Source of the DNA: an uncultured Eubacteriales bacterium
GTDB taxonomy: Bacteria; Bacillota; Clostridia; Oscillospirales; Oscillospiraceae
Length of the DNA stretch: 64,000 bases
Direction: 5' to 3'
Assembly (NCBI GenBank): GCA_900313925.1
Contig: OMTF01000017.1
Span: forward strand, 1-64,000
Part shown: in pieces, positions 34,279-43,984 of the stretch
Layout of the letters: each line of letters opens with the position of its first letter
Numbering within the stretch: the first letter of the stretch is position 1
Position numbers and translations under genes: made by a program
The notes under the pieces: generated by a model
Told to the model about the DNA's origin: nothing
The model's database searches: none
The model's input: the letters and a program-made list of their open reading frames with translations, nothing else

Positions 34279-36897
34279 ATGGCCGAATTAACCCCAATGA
34301 AAAGACAGTACTTCCAGATTAAGCAGAACTACCAGGACTGCCTCCTGTTTTTCCGCCTGGGAGATTTCTATGAAATGTTTGAAGAGGATGCCAAAACGGC
34401 TTCCCGGGAACTCGATCTGGCGCTCACCACCCGGGATCGGGGAAAGCCGGAAGACGAGCAGACGCCCATGTGCGGCATTCCCTACCATGCCGCGGACAGC
34501 TATATTGCCCGCCTCATTGCCAAGGGCTACAAGGTCGCTATCTGCGAGCAGATGGAAGATCCCGCTCTGGCAAAGGGTCTGGTAGATCGGGACGTGATTC
34601 GGATCATAACCCCCGGCACGGTAACCGACAGCTCGATGCTGGAAGAAGGGCGCTCCAATTATCTCTGTGCCCTGTGTCTGGAGGAATCCGCCGGCGGAGC
34701 CGCGTTCTGCGATGTCTCGACGGGAGAGTTCTGCGCCACTTCTTTTACCGGTCCGGACTGCGCCGAACATCTTCTCAATGAATTGGGCCGGTACCGCCCC
34801 CGCGAAGCCATTCTGTCCCTCGGCGCAAAAAGCAGTGCTCCTCTTCTTTCCTTCCTCTCCGACAAGCTCAATGCCATGCTGGAAGATCGCGAGGAAAGCT
34901 TCGATTATTCCCGGGCCGCCCGCCGGCTCTGCGGGCAGTTTCATGTCGAATCCGTCTCGGAACTGGGGGACGATTTCTCGCCGGCCGCGGTCGAGGCCGC
35001 CGGCGCCCTGCTGGAATACCTGGAGGAAACGCAGAAGTTCGATCTGGGACACATTGACCATCTCGATCTGTATCACCGGGGACGGTATATGGAGCTCGAC
35101 TGGACCACGCGCAGGAACCTGGAGCTTACCGAGTCTCTCCGCACCGGGGAGAAAAAAGGAAGCCTGCTCTGGGTCCTTGACCGGACCCGCACGCCCATGG
35201 GAGGCCGCATGCTCCGCAGCTGGCTGGAACGGCCGCTGCTGAGCCCGGTTCCCATTCAGCGCCGGCTGCATGCGGTACAGGACCTTGTCCAGCACAATGT
35301 GGAGCGGGAGGAGCTGCGCACCGCGCTGCGGAGTATCGGGGATATGGAACGGCTCATCGGAAAAGCCGTCTACGGGACGGCGAACGGAAGGGATCTGCTG
35401 GCTCTAGCAAACAGCATCGCCGTTCTTCCCGCCCTGCTGGCCCAGCTGCAGCCCATGAACAGTACGGAGCTGCGGCAGATCGCGCGCCTGGATCTTCTGA
35501 CGGACGTCGGGCAGCGTATCCGGGAAAGCATCTGCGACGACCCGCCGTTTTCCATCCGGGAAGGCGGAATCCTGCGCACCGGCTACAATGAGGAGCTGGA
35601 CCATCTCCGGGATGTCCGGGACAACGGCGCCCGGCTGGTCGCGGAACTGGAAAGCCGGGAGCGGGAGCGGACCGGTGCAAAAAAACTCAAGGTCGGCTAC
35701 AACAAGGTCTTCGGGTACTACATTGACGTTCCGAATTCCGCAGGAATGAAGGAAATTCCCCCGGACTATATCCGAAAGCAGACGCTTGTATCCAGCGAAC
35801 GCTACTTTACGCCCGAGCTCAAGGATCTGGAAAACACGCTTCTTACCGCCCGGGAGCGCATCGTTGATCTGGAATACCGCTACTTTGAGGAAGTCCGCAG
35901 AGAAATTGCGGCGCAGGTGGAGCGTGTCAAGGACACCGCTTCCTGCGTTGCACGGCTGGACGTCTACGCCTCCCTTGCGGAAGTCGCCGTGCGAAGCCAC
36001 TATACCATGCCGGCCGTGGACAACTCGCGGGAGATCCGCATCCAGGAGGGACGGCACCCTGTCGTGGAAAAGACGCAGAAGGATGTGCTCTTCGTTCCGA
36101 ACGATACGGTTCTGAATGACGGGGAGGACCGCCTGGCCATCATCACCGGTCCGAACATGGCGGGCAAATCCACTTATATGCGGCAGACGGCTCTGATTGT
36201 TCTTATGGCGCAGATCGGCTCCTTCGTGCCGGCGAAAGCGGCTACCATCGGCGTCGTCGATCGCATTTTCACCCGCATCGGAGCCTCCGATGACCTCGCC
36301 TCCGGCCAGTCTACCTTTATGGTGGAGATGAACGAAATGGCGGACATCCTGAAAAATGCCACGCCGGCTTCCCTGCTGATCCTGGACGAGATCGGGCGGG
36401 GCACTTCGACCTACGACGGCATGGCGATCGCCCGCGCGGTTCTGGAGTACTGCGCCGACCGGAAGAAGCTGGGCGCCAAGACCATGTTTGCAACTCACTA
36501 CCATGAGCTTTCCGGGCTGGAAGGGAAAATTCCGGGCGTAAAGAACTATAACATCACGGCAAAAAAGCAGAAGGATACGCTGGTGTTCCTGCGGAAAATT
36601 GTCCGCGGCGCCGCGGATGACAGCTATGGAATCGAAGTCGCAAAACTTGCCGGGCTACCGGATACGGTAATCCGGAAGGCAAAGCAGTTCTTGACGGAGC
36701 TGGAAGAGGGAAAGCGCACACCGGCTCCAAAACGCCAAGCGGCTTCCGCTCCGGAGCACGCGCCGGCGCAGATTGATCTGCGGGATCTCGCTGCGCAGGA
36801 AATTTACGATCGGCTCCGGCAGACAGACGTCAATACGCTGACGCCGCTGGAGGCGCTGAACCTTCTCTATGAACTGCAGAAGAAGGTGAATGCGTAA
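34279..36897 (+). CDS. mutS: DNA mismatch repair protein MutS
   Basis: Mismatch recognition ATPase of 872 residues. The N-terminal mismatch-binding GDFYEMFEEDA motif gives the Phe-x-Glu pair. Connector, lever and clamp domains follow. Walker A GPNMAGKST is at 624-632, and the Walker B LILDEIGRGTSTYDG is intact. The C-terminal segment is Ala/Pro-rich before the final helix. The last A of its stop codon is the first base of the next gene's ATG. Confidence 0.97.
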   Translation: MAELTPMKRQYFQIKQNYQDCLLFFRLGDFYEMFEEDAKTASRELDLALTTRDRGKPEDEQTPMCGIPYHAADSYIARLIAKGYKVAICEQMEDPALAKGLVDRDVIRIITPGTVTDSSMLEEGRSNYLCALCLEESAGGAAFCDVSTGEFCATSFTGPDCAEHLLNELGRYRPREAILSLGAKSSAPLLSFLSDKLNAMLEDREESFDYSRAARRLCGQFHVESVSELGDDFSPAAVEAAGALLEYLEETQKFDLGHIDHLDLYHRGRYMELDWTTRRNLELTESLRTGEKKGSLLWVLDRTRTPMGGRMLRSWLERPLLSPVPIQRRLHAVQDLVQHNVEREELRTALRSIGDMERLIGKAVYGTANGRDLLALANSIAVLPALLAQLQPMNSTELRQIARLDLLTDVGQRIRESICDDPPFSIREGGILRTGYNEELDHLRDVRDNGARLVAELESRERERTGAKKLKVGYNKVFGYYIDVPNSAGMKEIPPDYIRKQTLVSSERYFTPELKDLENTLLTARERIVDLEYRYFEEVRREIAAQVERVKDTASCVARLDVYASLAEVAVRSHYTMPAVDNSREIRIQEGRHPVVEKTQKDVLFVPNDTVLNDGEDRLAIITGPNMAGKSTYMRQTALIVLMAQIGSFVPAKAATIGVVDRIFTRIGASDDLASGQSTFMVEMNEMADILKNATPASLLILDEIGRGTSTYDGMAIARAVLEYCADRKKLGAKTMFATHYHELSGLEGKIPGVKNYNITAKKQKDTLVFLRKIVRGAADDSYGIEVAKLAGLPDTVIRKAKQFLTELEEGKRTPAPKRQAASAPEHAPAQIDLRDLAAQEIYDRLRQTDVNTLTPLEALNLLYELQKKVNA

Positions 36898-37637
36898 TGG
36901 GCCGTTCCTCCGACAGCAGAGGCTCCGGGCGCCGCGGCCTGCTCACCAGCATTCCTCCTGCGCTCTGTCTGCAGCCCCGTAAAGGAGAGCGGATTTTTCT
37001 CTGGATTTATCTGCCGGTGCATGTTTTCCTGCTGCCCTTTGCCCTGTCGCTTCTGCAGCTGCCCTTTCCGAACCTGACCGAAACCGACATCAACGCCCTC
37101 TACTACGCCGTCGGCCTGATGCTCTGTCTCGTGTTTACCTGGAATTTTCTGCGCCGGTCCTTCGACCGGTTTCTGGACAACTGGAAAACCGGACTTTTTA
37201 TGGTCTTTTTCGGCTACTGCATCATTCTGGCCCTCTCCTACCTTGTGAACGTCATCAAGGTGCTCCTTCCGGACAGCTTTGTGAACCTCAACAACGAAAT
37301 GGTTCTGGATATGGCCGAGGAGGAAACCGCAAAGACGTACGGCATCGCCATTCTGGCTGCCCCGATCGTGGAAGAGCTGATTTTCCGCGTCGGCATGTTC
37401 GGGCAGCTGAAGCGGAAAAATATTGTTCTTGCCTATATTGCGACGCTTCTGTTTTTCGCGTTCTATCATGTATGGCAGTTTATTCTCGTCTACCGGGATC
37501 TCCGCTATCTTGTCATCATGCTGGATTATCTGCCGGCGGGCTACGCCCTCTGCCGAGTCTACGATCAGACGGACAGCATCTGGCCCGGCATTTTTCTTCA
37601 TATGACCATCAACACCATCGCGCTCCTGGCGATCTGA
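36897..37637 (+). CDS. CPBP-family intramembrane metalloprotease
   Basis: Membrane protein of 246 residues with about six hydrophobic helices. The family motifs are EELIFR near residue 161, FAFYH and HMTINT near the C-terminus, which carry the catalytic Glu and metal-binding His. Relatives include Rce1-like CAAX proteases and bacteriocin-immunity proteins; the substrate is unknown. It overlaps mutS by one base (TAATG), so it is translationally coupled to a repair gene with no obvious functional link. Confidence 0.85.
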   Translation: MGRSSDSRGSGRRGLLTSIPPALCLQPRKGERIFLWIYLPVHVFLLPFALSLLQLPFPNLTETDINALYYAVGLMLCLVFTWNFLRRSFDRFLDNWKTGLFMVFFGYCIILALSYLVNVIKVLLPDSFVNLNNEMVLDMAEEETAKTYGIAILAAPIVEELIFRVGMFGQLKRKNIVLAYIATLLFFAFYHVWQFILVYRDLRYLVIMLDYLPAGYALCRVYDQTDSIWPGIFLHMTINTIALLAI

Positions 37638-37659
37638 GCCGGGGACCGGCGGAAATTGC

Positions 37660-37688
37660 TTCGAAAAGCGGCGTGCCCGTGGTATAGT
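37660..37688 (+). promoter_or_regulatory. Promoter of the ACT/UPF0210 pair
   Basis: TTCGAA (37660-37665) and TATAGT (37683-37688) are 17 bases apart, with TGG before the -10 giving an extended -10. Confidence 0.6.
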
Positions 37689-37779
37689 AGGCGCAGACTT
37701 GCCATCCGGCACGGAAAAGAAAATCAACACGCGGCGCGCGGCGTACTTTCCGCCCGCTGCAGAAGAGGAGGCATCGGAC

Positions 37780-38049
37780 TTGAAAGCCATCGTTTCCGTA
37801 TTCGCCAAAGACACGAAGGGCATCATTGCCTATGTATCGCAGCTCCTGGCGGAAAAAAACATCAATGTCCTGGACATCAGCCAGACGCTGATGCAGGAAT
37901 ATTTTGCCATGATTATGCTCGTGGACCTATCCGAGTGCACCGTTCCTTTCGATGAACTGGTCCAGTACCTGAAGGAAAAAGGCGAGGAGAGAGCTCTTGC
38001 CATTCACATTCAGCGTCAGGATATCTTCGACGCAATGCACCGGATCTGA
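37780..38049 (+). CDS. ACT-domain protein (UPF0237-type)
   Basis: Stand-alone ACT domain of 89 residues beginning with KAIVSVFAKDTKGIIAYVS, the pattern of small-molecule sensing domains. The TTG start at 37780 has AGAGGAGG 8 bases upstream. The longer open frame to 37699 has no site. It lies 9 bases before the UPF0210 gene; the two are neighbours in many genomes and the ACT protein may sense an amino acid for it (inference). Confidence 0.88.
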   Translation: MKAIVSVFAKDTKGIIAYVSQLLAEKNINVLDISQTLMQEYFAMIMLVDLSECTVPFDELVQYLKEKGEERALAIHIQRQDIFDAMHRI

Positions 38050-38058
38050 GGCGAAGCC

Positions 38059-39426
38059 ATGAGCTATCTTCTGAACAGCGACGATATTATACAGACCATC
38101 CAGATGATCGATCAGCAGCATCTGGATGTCCGCACAATCACGATGGGCATCAGCCTTCTGGACTGTGCAGACCCGGATCTGCACACCTGCAGCCGGAAGA
38201 TTTACGAAAAAATCTGCCGCAAGGCGGAGCACCTTGTACGGACCGGCGAGGACATCGAGCGGGAGTACGGGATTCCCATCGTAAACAAGCGCATTTCCGT
38301 AAGCCCGATTGCGCTGGTCGCGGGAGCCTGCCGAACGGAGTCCCTTGTTCCGATCGCAAAGGCGCTGGACGCAGCGGCAAAGGAGGTAGGCGTCAACTTC
38401 ATCGGCGGCTTTTCCGCCCTTGTGCAGAAAGGGAGCACCATCGGAGATGAGCTTCTGATCCGGTCCATTCCGGAGGCGCTGGCGGAAACCGATCGGGTCT
38501 GCTCCAGCGTTAACGTGGGCTCGACGCGTGCGGGCATCAACATGGACGCCGTACGGCAGATGGGCTGCATCATCAAGGAAGCGGCGGAGCGGACGGCGGA
38601 TCGGGATGCGCTCGCCTGCACAAAGCTTGTCGTATTCTGCAATGCCGTGGAGGACAATCCGTTTATGGCAGGAGCCTTCCACGGCGTCGGAGAGCCGGAA
38701 TGCGTCATCAACGTCGGCGTTTCCGGGCCGGGAGCTGTATGCCATGCCCTGCAGAGCTGCAAGGGCGCGCCCTTTGATGTGGTCGCGGAAACCGTGAAGA
38801 AAACCGCCTTCAAGGTTACGCGCATGGGTGAGCTTGTCGCCCGGGAAGCGTCCCGACGGCTGAATCTTCCGTTCGGCATCGTCGATCTGTCCCTGGCGCC
38901 GACCCCCGCGGTCGGGGATTCCGTTGCCCGGATACTGGAGGCTATGGGACTGGAAGTCTGCGGCACGCACGGCACGACCGCCGCGCTGGCTCTCCTCAAC
39001 GACGCCGTGAAAAAAGGCGGAATCATGGCTTCCAGCCATGTCGGAGGACTTTCCGGCGCCTTTATTCCCGTGTCCGAAGATGAAGGCATGATTGCCGCCG
39101 CCCGCAGCGAAAGCCTGTCTATGGATAAGCTGGAGGCAATGACCTGCGTCTGCTCCGTAGGACTTGACATGATCGCGGTGCCCGGCGATACCCCGGCGGA
39201 AACCCTTTCCGCCATTCTTGCCGACGAAGCCGCCATCGGTATGATCAACAACAAGACCACCGCCTGCCGCCTCATCCCGGCGCCCGGCAAAAAGGTCGGG
39301 GACACGGTTCCCATCGGCGGCCTGTTCGGAGAAGCCCCGGTCATGGCAGTGCACAGCGGATCGGCAAAGGAGTTCATCGATCGCGGCGGGCGCATTCCCG
39401 CCCCTATCAACAGCTTGAAGAATTAA
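38059..39426 (+). CDS. UPF0210 (PFL family) protein
   Basis: Protein of 455 residues of a widely conserved family with no firm function. The conserved segments are [43 protein letters not shown] and [16 protein letters not shown]. The Gly-rich repeated pattern suggests a metabolic enzyme related to pyruvate formate-lyase-like folds. It is always found with the small ACT protein, which precedes it here. The stop is followed by a GC-rich hairpin and then the promoter of the exporter operon. Confidence 0.9.
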   Translation: MSYLLNSDDIIQTIQMIDQQHLDVRTITMGISLLDCADPDLHTCSRKIYEKICRKAEHLVRTGEDIEREYGIPIVNKRISVSPIALVAGACRTESLVPIAKALDAAAKEVGVNFIGGFSALVQKGSTIGDELLIRSIPEALAETDRVCSSVNVGSTRAGINMDAVRQMGCIIKEAAERTADRDALACTKLVVFCNAVEDNPFMAGAFHGVGEPECVINVGVSGPGAVCHALQSCKGAPFDVVAETVKKTAFKVTRMGELVAREASRRLNLPFGIVDLSLAPTPAVGDSVARILEAMGLEVCGTHGTTAALALLNDAVKKGGIMASSHVGGLSGAFIPVSEDEGMIAAARSESLSMDKLEAMTCVCSVGLDMIAVPGDTPAETLSAILADEAAIGMINNKTTACRLIPAPGKKVGDTVPIGGLFGEAPVMAVHSGSAKEFIDRGGRIPAPINSLKN

Positions 39427-39442
39427 GCGAAACCGGAGCGAT

Positions 39443-39480
39443 CCGGCGCATCGCGCCGGTTCGCGTTTCTTGCTATTTTT
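39443..39480 (+). terminator. Terminator after the UPF0210 gene
   Basis: CCGGCGC (39443-39449) pairs with GCGCCGG (39453-39459), with an outer GCGAA/TTCGC pairing possible, followed by interrupted T-rich sequence ending TTTTT. Confidence 0.55.
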
Positions 39481-39498
39481 ACGGGCACCGACTATAAT
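39470..39498 (+). promoter_or_regulatory. Promoter of the polysaccharide exporter operon
   Basis: TTGCTA (39470-39475) and a perfect TATAAT (39493-39498) are 17 bases apart. The -35 lies in the T-rich tail of the preceding terminator. Confidence 0.6.
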
Positions 39499-39582
39499 TT
39501 ATGTGTTTTTTATCATGTCGGTCCGGATCCCCGGATACGGGGACGCTGCCGGCAAGGGACGGCAGCAGAGGAAAGGACAGCT

Positions 39583-40371
39583 ATGGCGGCAGTCAACAAA
39601 GAAAAGGTATCCCGCTGGAAAAAATATTTTCCGCTTATCCACGAGCTGGTGCTCCGGGATATCAAGGTAAAATACAGACGGTCCTTTCTTGGATATCTGT
39701 GGAGCCTTCTGAATCCGCTTCTGATGATGCTGGTCATGACGGCTGTCTTTTCCCATATCTTCCGCTTTGATATTGAAAATTATCCGCTGTACCTGATTAC
39801 CGGGCAGACGCTCTGGTCCTTTTTCAATGAATCGACCAACATGGCGATGTATTCAATAATCCAGAATGCGCCGCTGCTGAAGAAAGTCTACATTCCTAAG
39901 TTCATCTTTCCTCTGTCGCGAGTGATTTCCAGCTTCGTAACCATGCTTTTCAGCCTGGTTGCCATCGTGCTGGTGATGCTGTTTACGAGATCGCCTATCT
40001 ACTGGACGCTTCTGCTGTTTTTCGTACCGCTCCTTCTCCTGCTGCTGTTCTGCGTGGGAATGGGAATGATTCTTTCCTCCCTTTCCGTGTATTTCCGGGA
40101 TATCACACACCTGTACGGGGTTCTCTGCCTTGCCTGGATGTACGCCACCCCGATTTTTTACCCTCTGGAGCAGCTCAGTGATAAAATGCAGTATCTGATG
40201 CATTTCAACCCGATGTTCCAGTACATCGACTGCTTCCGATCGCTGGTTCTGTACGGTCAGCTGCCGAGCGGGACGACGCTGCTTGCCTGCTTTCTCGCCT
40301 CTTTCGGCTCCCTTGTCATCGGGCTTCTGGTGTTCAATCGGCTGCAGCGCAACTTCGTAACGCAGATTTGA
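39583..40371 (+). CDS. ABC-2-type polysaccharide/teichoic acid export permease (TagG-like)
   Basis: Six-helix permease of 262 residues. The N-terminus has the family signature ELVLRDIKVKYRRSFLGYLWSLL, followed by helices and the YFRDITHLYG segment. Partner of the ATPase directly downstream (12 bases). Exports undecaprenyl-linked glycans. Together with the WecB epimerase and glycosyltransferases it suggests wall teichoic acid, O-antigen-like or capsular polymer export. A GAGGAAAGGA site precedes the ATG. Confidence 0.92.
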   Translation: MAAVNKEKVSRWKKYFPLIHELVLRDIKVKYRRSFLGYLWSLLNPLLMMLVMTAVFSHIFRFDIENYPLYLITGQTLWSFFNESTNMAMYSIIQNAPLLKKVYIPKFIFPLSRVISSFVTMLFSLVAIVLVMLFTRSPIYWTLLLFFVPLLLLLLFCVGMGMILSSLSVYFRDITHLYGVLCLAWMYATPIFYPLEQLSDKMQYLMHFNPMFQYIDCFRSLVLYGQLPSGTTLLACFLASFGSLVIGLLVFNRLQRNFVTQI

Positions 40372-40383
40372 GAGGGCAAGGAC

Positions 40384-41151
40384 ATGACGGATAGGAAGAC
40401 TGCAAGAGAAGAGCTGCCGATGATTGAAGTCCGGGACGTCACCATGCGCTTCAATCTGGCAAAAGAAAAAACCGATACGATAAAGGAATATTTTCTGAAG
40501 CTGATTCAGGGCCGGCTGCATTTCGACGAGTTCTTCGCACTGAAAAATGTCAGCTTTACGGTTTCCAAGGGAGAATCCGTTGCCCTGATCGGGCGTAACG
40601 GGTGCGGCAAGAGTACGCTCCTGAAGCTGATCGCTGGAGTATATTACCCGACCAAAGGGCAGATTATAAAGCGGGGAAGCATTGCCCCTTTGATCGAGCT
40701 TGGCGCCGGTTTTGACATGGATCTTACGGCAAGGGAAAATATCTATCTGAACGGCGCCGTTCTGGGATTTGATCATAAGTTCATGGACGCTCACTTTGAC
40801 GAAATCATGGACTTTGCGGAGCTCTGGGACTTCGTGGATGTGCCGGTCAAGAATTTCTCCTCCGGCATGCTCGCCCGTCTCGGCTTTTCCATTGCCACCA
40901 TTGTAACGGCGGATATTCTTATCGTGGATGAAATTCTCGCTGTCGGTGATTTTGAATTTCAGAAAAAATGCCACCGGAAAATGGCAAGCATGCTGGAAAA
41001 CGGCACGACGCTTCTTTTCGTAAGCCATGACGCGGAGCAGGTCAAGCAGATTTGCCAGCGAGCCGTTTGGATCGATCACGGAGAGGTTCAGGACATCGGG
41101 GAATCCGGTAAAATTGTAGAGGAATACCAGCAGTCTCTGACGCAGGCCTGA
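40384..41151 (+). CDS. ABC exporter ATPase for polysaccharide (TagH/RfbE-like)
   Basis: ATPase of 255 residues with the long N-terminal loop typical of this group. Walker A GRNGCGKST is at 70-78, the signature reads FSSGML, and Walker B is ILIVDEILAVGD. No C-terminal carbohydrate-recognition domain is present, unlike Wzt, so export is probably not tied to a terminal sugar. It forms an operon with the permease and the GtrA gene. Confidence 0.93.
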   Translation: MTDRKTAREELPMIEVRDVTMRFNLAKEKTDTIKEYFLKLIQGRLHFDEFFALKNVSFTVSKGESVALIGRNGCGKSTLLKLIAGVYYPTKGQIIKRGSIAPLIELGAGFDMDLTARENIYLNGAVLGFDHKFMDAHFDEIMDFAELWDFVDVPVKNFSSGMLARLGFSIATIVTADILIVDEILAVGDFEFQKKCHRKMASMLENGTTLLFVSHDAEQVKQICQRAVWIDHGEVQDIGESGKIVEEYQQSLTQA

Positions 41152-41185
41152 GCGGCTTCGGACTTCCGGGGGAGGATTGCTTTCC

Positions 41186-41650
41186 GTGTTTGCATGGGCT
41201 AGGAATATAATCGCAAAATGCTATCAGAACCGGGTTCTGCGTTACATTTTCTTCGGCGGACTTACGACGCTTGTCAATCTGGGCGTCTACTATCTGCTGC
41301 GAGCCGTGCTGCCCTCAATGCCCTACACCTTTGCGAATATCATTTCCGTTTCCCTGTCCATTCTCTTCGCCTACTTCACCAACTCCCGCTATGTATTCCT
41401 CTCTAATTCCCGCGGTCTTCCGCAGAGGTTTCCGGAATTCGTAAAATTCGTAAGTGCGCGCCTAACGACAATGGTTATCGAAGTGGGCGGCGTCTGGCTG
41501 ATGTGCGAGAAGATGGGAATCGCAGACCGCTGGGGCAAGCTGATCGTTCAGTTTATTGTCCTGGCCTTGAATTATATCTTCAGCAAATTTCTTGTTTTCA
41601 CCCGAAAGCGAAGTGCAGAGGAAGACGCCGGAGGCGGGAAGACGGATTGA
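41186..41650 (+). CDS. GtrA-family membrane protein
   Basis: Four-helix membrane protein of about 154 residues with the family pattern LRYIFFGGLTTLVNLGVYYLL and the late NYIFSKFLVF. GtrA proteins help move undecaprenyl-phosphate-linked sugars across the membrane. I choose the GTG at 41186, which lies 9 bases after GGGGGAGGA; the TTG at 41177 touches that site. It follows the exporter, so a role in glycan decoration is likely. A terminator follows. Confidence 0.88.
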   Translation: MFAWARNIIAKCYQNRVLRYIFFGGLTTLVNLGVYYLLRAVLPSMPYTFANIISVSLSILFAYFTNSRYVFLSNSRGLPQRFPEFVKFVSARLTTMVIEVGGVWLMCEKMGIADRWGKLIVQFIVLALNYIFSKFLVFTRKRSAEEDAGGGKTD

Positions 41651-41657
41651 CGGGCCG

Positions 41658-41692
41658 CCGCAGGAAATGTTCTCCGGCTGCGGTGATTTTTC
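41658..41692 (+). terminator. Terminator after the GtrA gene
   Basis: CCGCAG (41658-41663) pairs with CTGCGG (41678-41683), followed by TGATTTTTCTTTC. Confidence 0.6.
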
Positions 41693-41787
41693 TTTCTTTA
41701 TTAAGCTCTTTTTAATGGATTTCCTATATTCTTTGCGCAGAAGGAACGCGGATCGACTTCGGGCGTATGTAGAAAAAGGTGATTATG

Positions 41788-42480
41788 ATGCGGCTTCTGG
41801 TTGTTGAAGACGAAAAAGATCTGAATCGTATTATTTCCAAAACGCTGACGGCGGAAGGCTACAGCGTAGACAGCTGCTATGACGGCGAAGAAGCAACAGA
41901 GTACATTCTGGGTGCAAAATACGATGTAATTATCCTGGATATTACCATGCCCAGGAAGGACGGACTGACGCTCCTGAAGGAAATGCGGGCGAACGGCGAC
42001 CTGACCCCGGTCCTTTTCCTTTCCGCCCGCGACAGCATCGATGATCGAGTGAAGGGTCTTGATACCGGCGCCGACGACTATCTGGTAAAGCCTTTCAGCT
42101 ACGATGAGCTTCTTGCCCGGATTCGGGTGCTGGCAAGAAAATACACCGGCAACAAAACCAACATCTACACGCTTGGGGATCTCGTTGTAAACACGGAGTC
42201 CCGTATGGCTTCCCGGGGCGGGAAAGATCTGAATCTTTCCTCCAAGGAATACGCACTTCTGGAGTACATGATCCGAAACAAGGGCGTGGTTCTCTCGCGG
42301 GAAAGCATCGAAAACAACATCTGGAATTACGATTATACCGGCGGAACGAATGTCGTTGACGTGTACATGAGCTACCTGCGGAAAAAAGTGGATGCTAATT
42401 TCGACACTAAGCTTATCCACACCGTCTGGGGCGTGGGATGGATTCTGAAAGAGGATAATGATGAAGAAGCGGAACATTAA
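41788..42480 (+). CDS. OmpR/PhoB-family response regulator
   Basis: Two-domain regulator of about 230 residues. The receiver has the acidic pair in VVEDEKD, the phospho-acceptor D51 in ILDITMP, and the KPF lysine. A winged-helix DNA-binding domain fills the C-terminal half (NVVDVYMSYLRKKVD). Start candidates are ATG 41785 and 41788 behind AAAAAGG; I prefer the second, giving the usual MRLLVVEDE. It overlaps the kinase gene by 23 bases. Confidence 0.93.
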   Translation: MRLLVVEDEKDLNRIISKTLTAEGYSVDSCYDGEEATEYILGAKYDVIILDITMPRKDGLTLLKEMRANGDLTPVLFLSARDSIDDRVKGLDTGADDYLVKPFSYDELLARIRVLARKYTGNKTNIYTLGDLVVNTESRMASRGGKDLNLSSKEYALLEYMIRNKGVVLSRESIENNIWNYDYTGGTNVVDVYMSYLRKKVDANFDTKLIHTVWGVGWILKEDNDEEAEH

Positions 42481-43867
42481 GCTCCCCATTCAAGCCTCGA
42501 AGCTTTCCATCAAGGCTCGCCTGACTCTGTGGTTTACCCTGGCACTCGCCGTTTTGGCCATTCTTGTGCAGGTCTTTATCCTTCTGGCAACCGGAAACTC
42601 CGTCGTCAGCGACGCAGGGTCGGTTCTTGTCGGCGCGGTAGAGAAGAACGCCGATATAATTGCGGATTCCGGCGGAACGTTTTCGCTCGATCAGCTGCAT
42701 TCCACGACTAACGGCGTCTATCTCAGTCTTTACAGTATCGACGGCGCGTTTCTGGACGGCGCATATCCGTTCGAATGTGAAGAGCCCTTTTCTCAGGGTC
42801 TTGTAAAGGAAGTCTCCCAAGAAGACCACATATACTATGTCTATGATATGCAGGCCGATTCCGGAACGCAGAGCTATTGGGTCCGCGGCATTGCAACAAA
42901 AGACGCCGCCAATACGCTGCTGGACGGATACCTCAGCTATTCCGGCTTTCTTCTTTCCCTGATCGTCGTCATCGGGGCCCTGGGCGGCTATCTCCTGTCC
43001 AGCCGTCTGCTCAAGCCGATCCGGCAGATCCGGGAAGCGGCCGACACCATCAGCGACGCAAACGATCTAAGCCTGCGCATCGGCCTGGGAAAGCCGGGCA
43101 GCCACGATGAGCTCTGCCGGCTGTCGGATTCGTTCGACAATATGTTCGCCCGCCTGGAAAAATCCTTCAACGATCAGCAGCAGTTTACATCCGATGCCTC
43201 CCACGAGCTTCGCACTCCGACGACCGTCATTCTTGCGGAATGCGATTATACCCGTAAATATGCGCAGAATCTGGAAGATTACCAGAGCGCTATCGACGTG
43301 ATCTCCCGGCAGGCAAAGAAGATGTCCCGGCTGGTAGAGAATCTCCTTTCCATGACCCGGCTGGATCTTGGAATGGCGAAGGCAAATTTTGAGGTGAGTG
43401 ACCTTTCCGAAATGCTGGAAGTCATCTGCTCGGAGTCGAAAATTATCGGAACAAACGGCATTGCGCTGACCTGTTCCATTGAACCCGGTCTGATGGTCAA
43501 TATGGACGTCTCTCTTTTCAGCCGGCTTGTTCAGAATCTGATCGACAACGCCTATAAGTACGGAAGGGAAAACGGATACATCCGAGTATCCCTGAAAAAA
43601 GACGGGGACTGTGCCGTTCTAGCCGTTGAGGACAACGGCATCGGGATCGCGCCGGAGCATCTGGACAGCATCTGGGATCGCTTCTATCAGGAGGATCGTT
43701 CCCGTGCCAATGGGGAAGGCCTGGGTATGGGGCTTTCGATGGTGAAGAATATTGCCCGCCTTCATCAGGCTACTGTTGAGGTTTCCAGTACGCAGGGAGA
43801 AGGCAGCTGTTTTACGGTGCGGATTCCTCTTTATAGGGAACCAACGGAAGCCATAGACGGAGATTAG
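42458..43867 (+). CDS. Membrane sensor histidine kinase
   Basis: Protein of 469 residues partnering the upstream regulator. Two membrane helices (about 20-42 and 163-187) flank an extracellular sensor loop of about 120 residues. HAMP, then HisKA with ASHELRTP (H249 is the phosphorylation site), then the ATPase domain with NLIDNAYKYGR, DNGIGI and GEGLGMGLSM. The order matches the typical OmpR-type pair. The ligand is unknown. The small PepSY-like lipoprotein downstream may act on the sensor loop (inference). Confidence 0.94.
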   Translation: MMKKRNIKLPIQASKLSIKARLTLWFTLALAVLAILVQVFILLATGNSVVSDAGSVLVGAVEKNADIIADSGGTFSLDQLHSTTNGVYLSLYSIDGAFLDGAYPFECEEPFSQGLVKEVSQEDHIYYVYDMQADSGTQSYWVRGIATKDAANTLLDGYLSYSGFLLSLIVVIGALGGYLLSSRLLKPIRQIREAADTISDANDLSLRIGLGKPGSHDELCRLSDSFDNMFARLEKSFNDQQQFTSDASHELRTPTTVILAECDYTRKYAQNLEDYQSAIDVISRQAKKMSRLVENLLSMTRLDLGMAKANFEVSDLSEMLEVICSESKIIGTNGIALTCSIEPGLMVNMDVSLFSRLVQNLIDNAYKYGRENGYIRVSLKKDGDCAVLAVEDNGIGIAPEHLDSIWDRFYQEDRSRANGEGLGMGLSMVKNIARLHQATVEVSSTQGEGSCFTVRIPLYREPTEAIDGD

Positions 43868-43902
43868 TTTCGGAGATTGTAGCCAGCGGCGGCGATTTTT
43901 TC

Positions 43903-43931
43903 TTGACGGAAATCCTGTGAAAAGTTACGAT
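43903..43931 (+). promoter_or_regulatory. Promoter of the PepSY-like lipoprotein gene
   Basis: TTGACG (43903-43908) and TACGAT (43926-43931) are 17 bases apart. Confidence 0.65.
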
Positions 43932-43935
43932 AGAC

Positions 43936-43952
43936 CTGTGGAATTTCCACAG
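43936..43952. promoter_or_regulatory. 17-bp perfect palindrome at the lipoprotein gene start site
   Basis: CTGTGGA and TCCACAG flank ATT at about +1 of the predicted transcript. It may be an operator, or a 7-bp hairpin at the mRNA 5' end. Confidence 0.5.
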
Positions 43953-43984
43953 AATTTCCGTTCCGACGGAAGGATGTGTTTGTA

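Noticed and set aside
43868-43902. Terminator of the histidine kinase gene in the GGCGGCG-TTTTTT stretch
   Set aside because: The possible stem is only about three base pairs, too weak to support.
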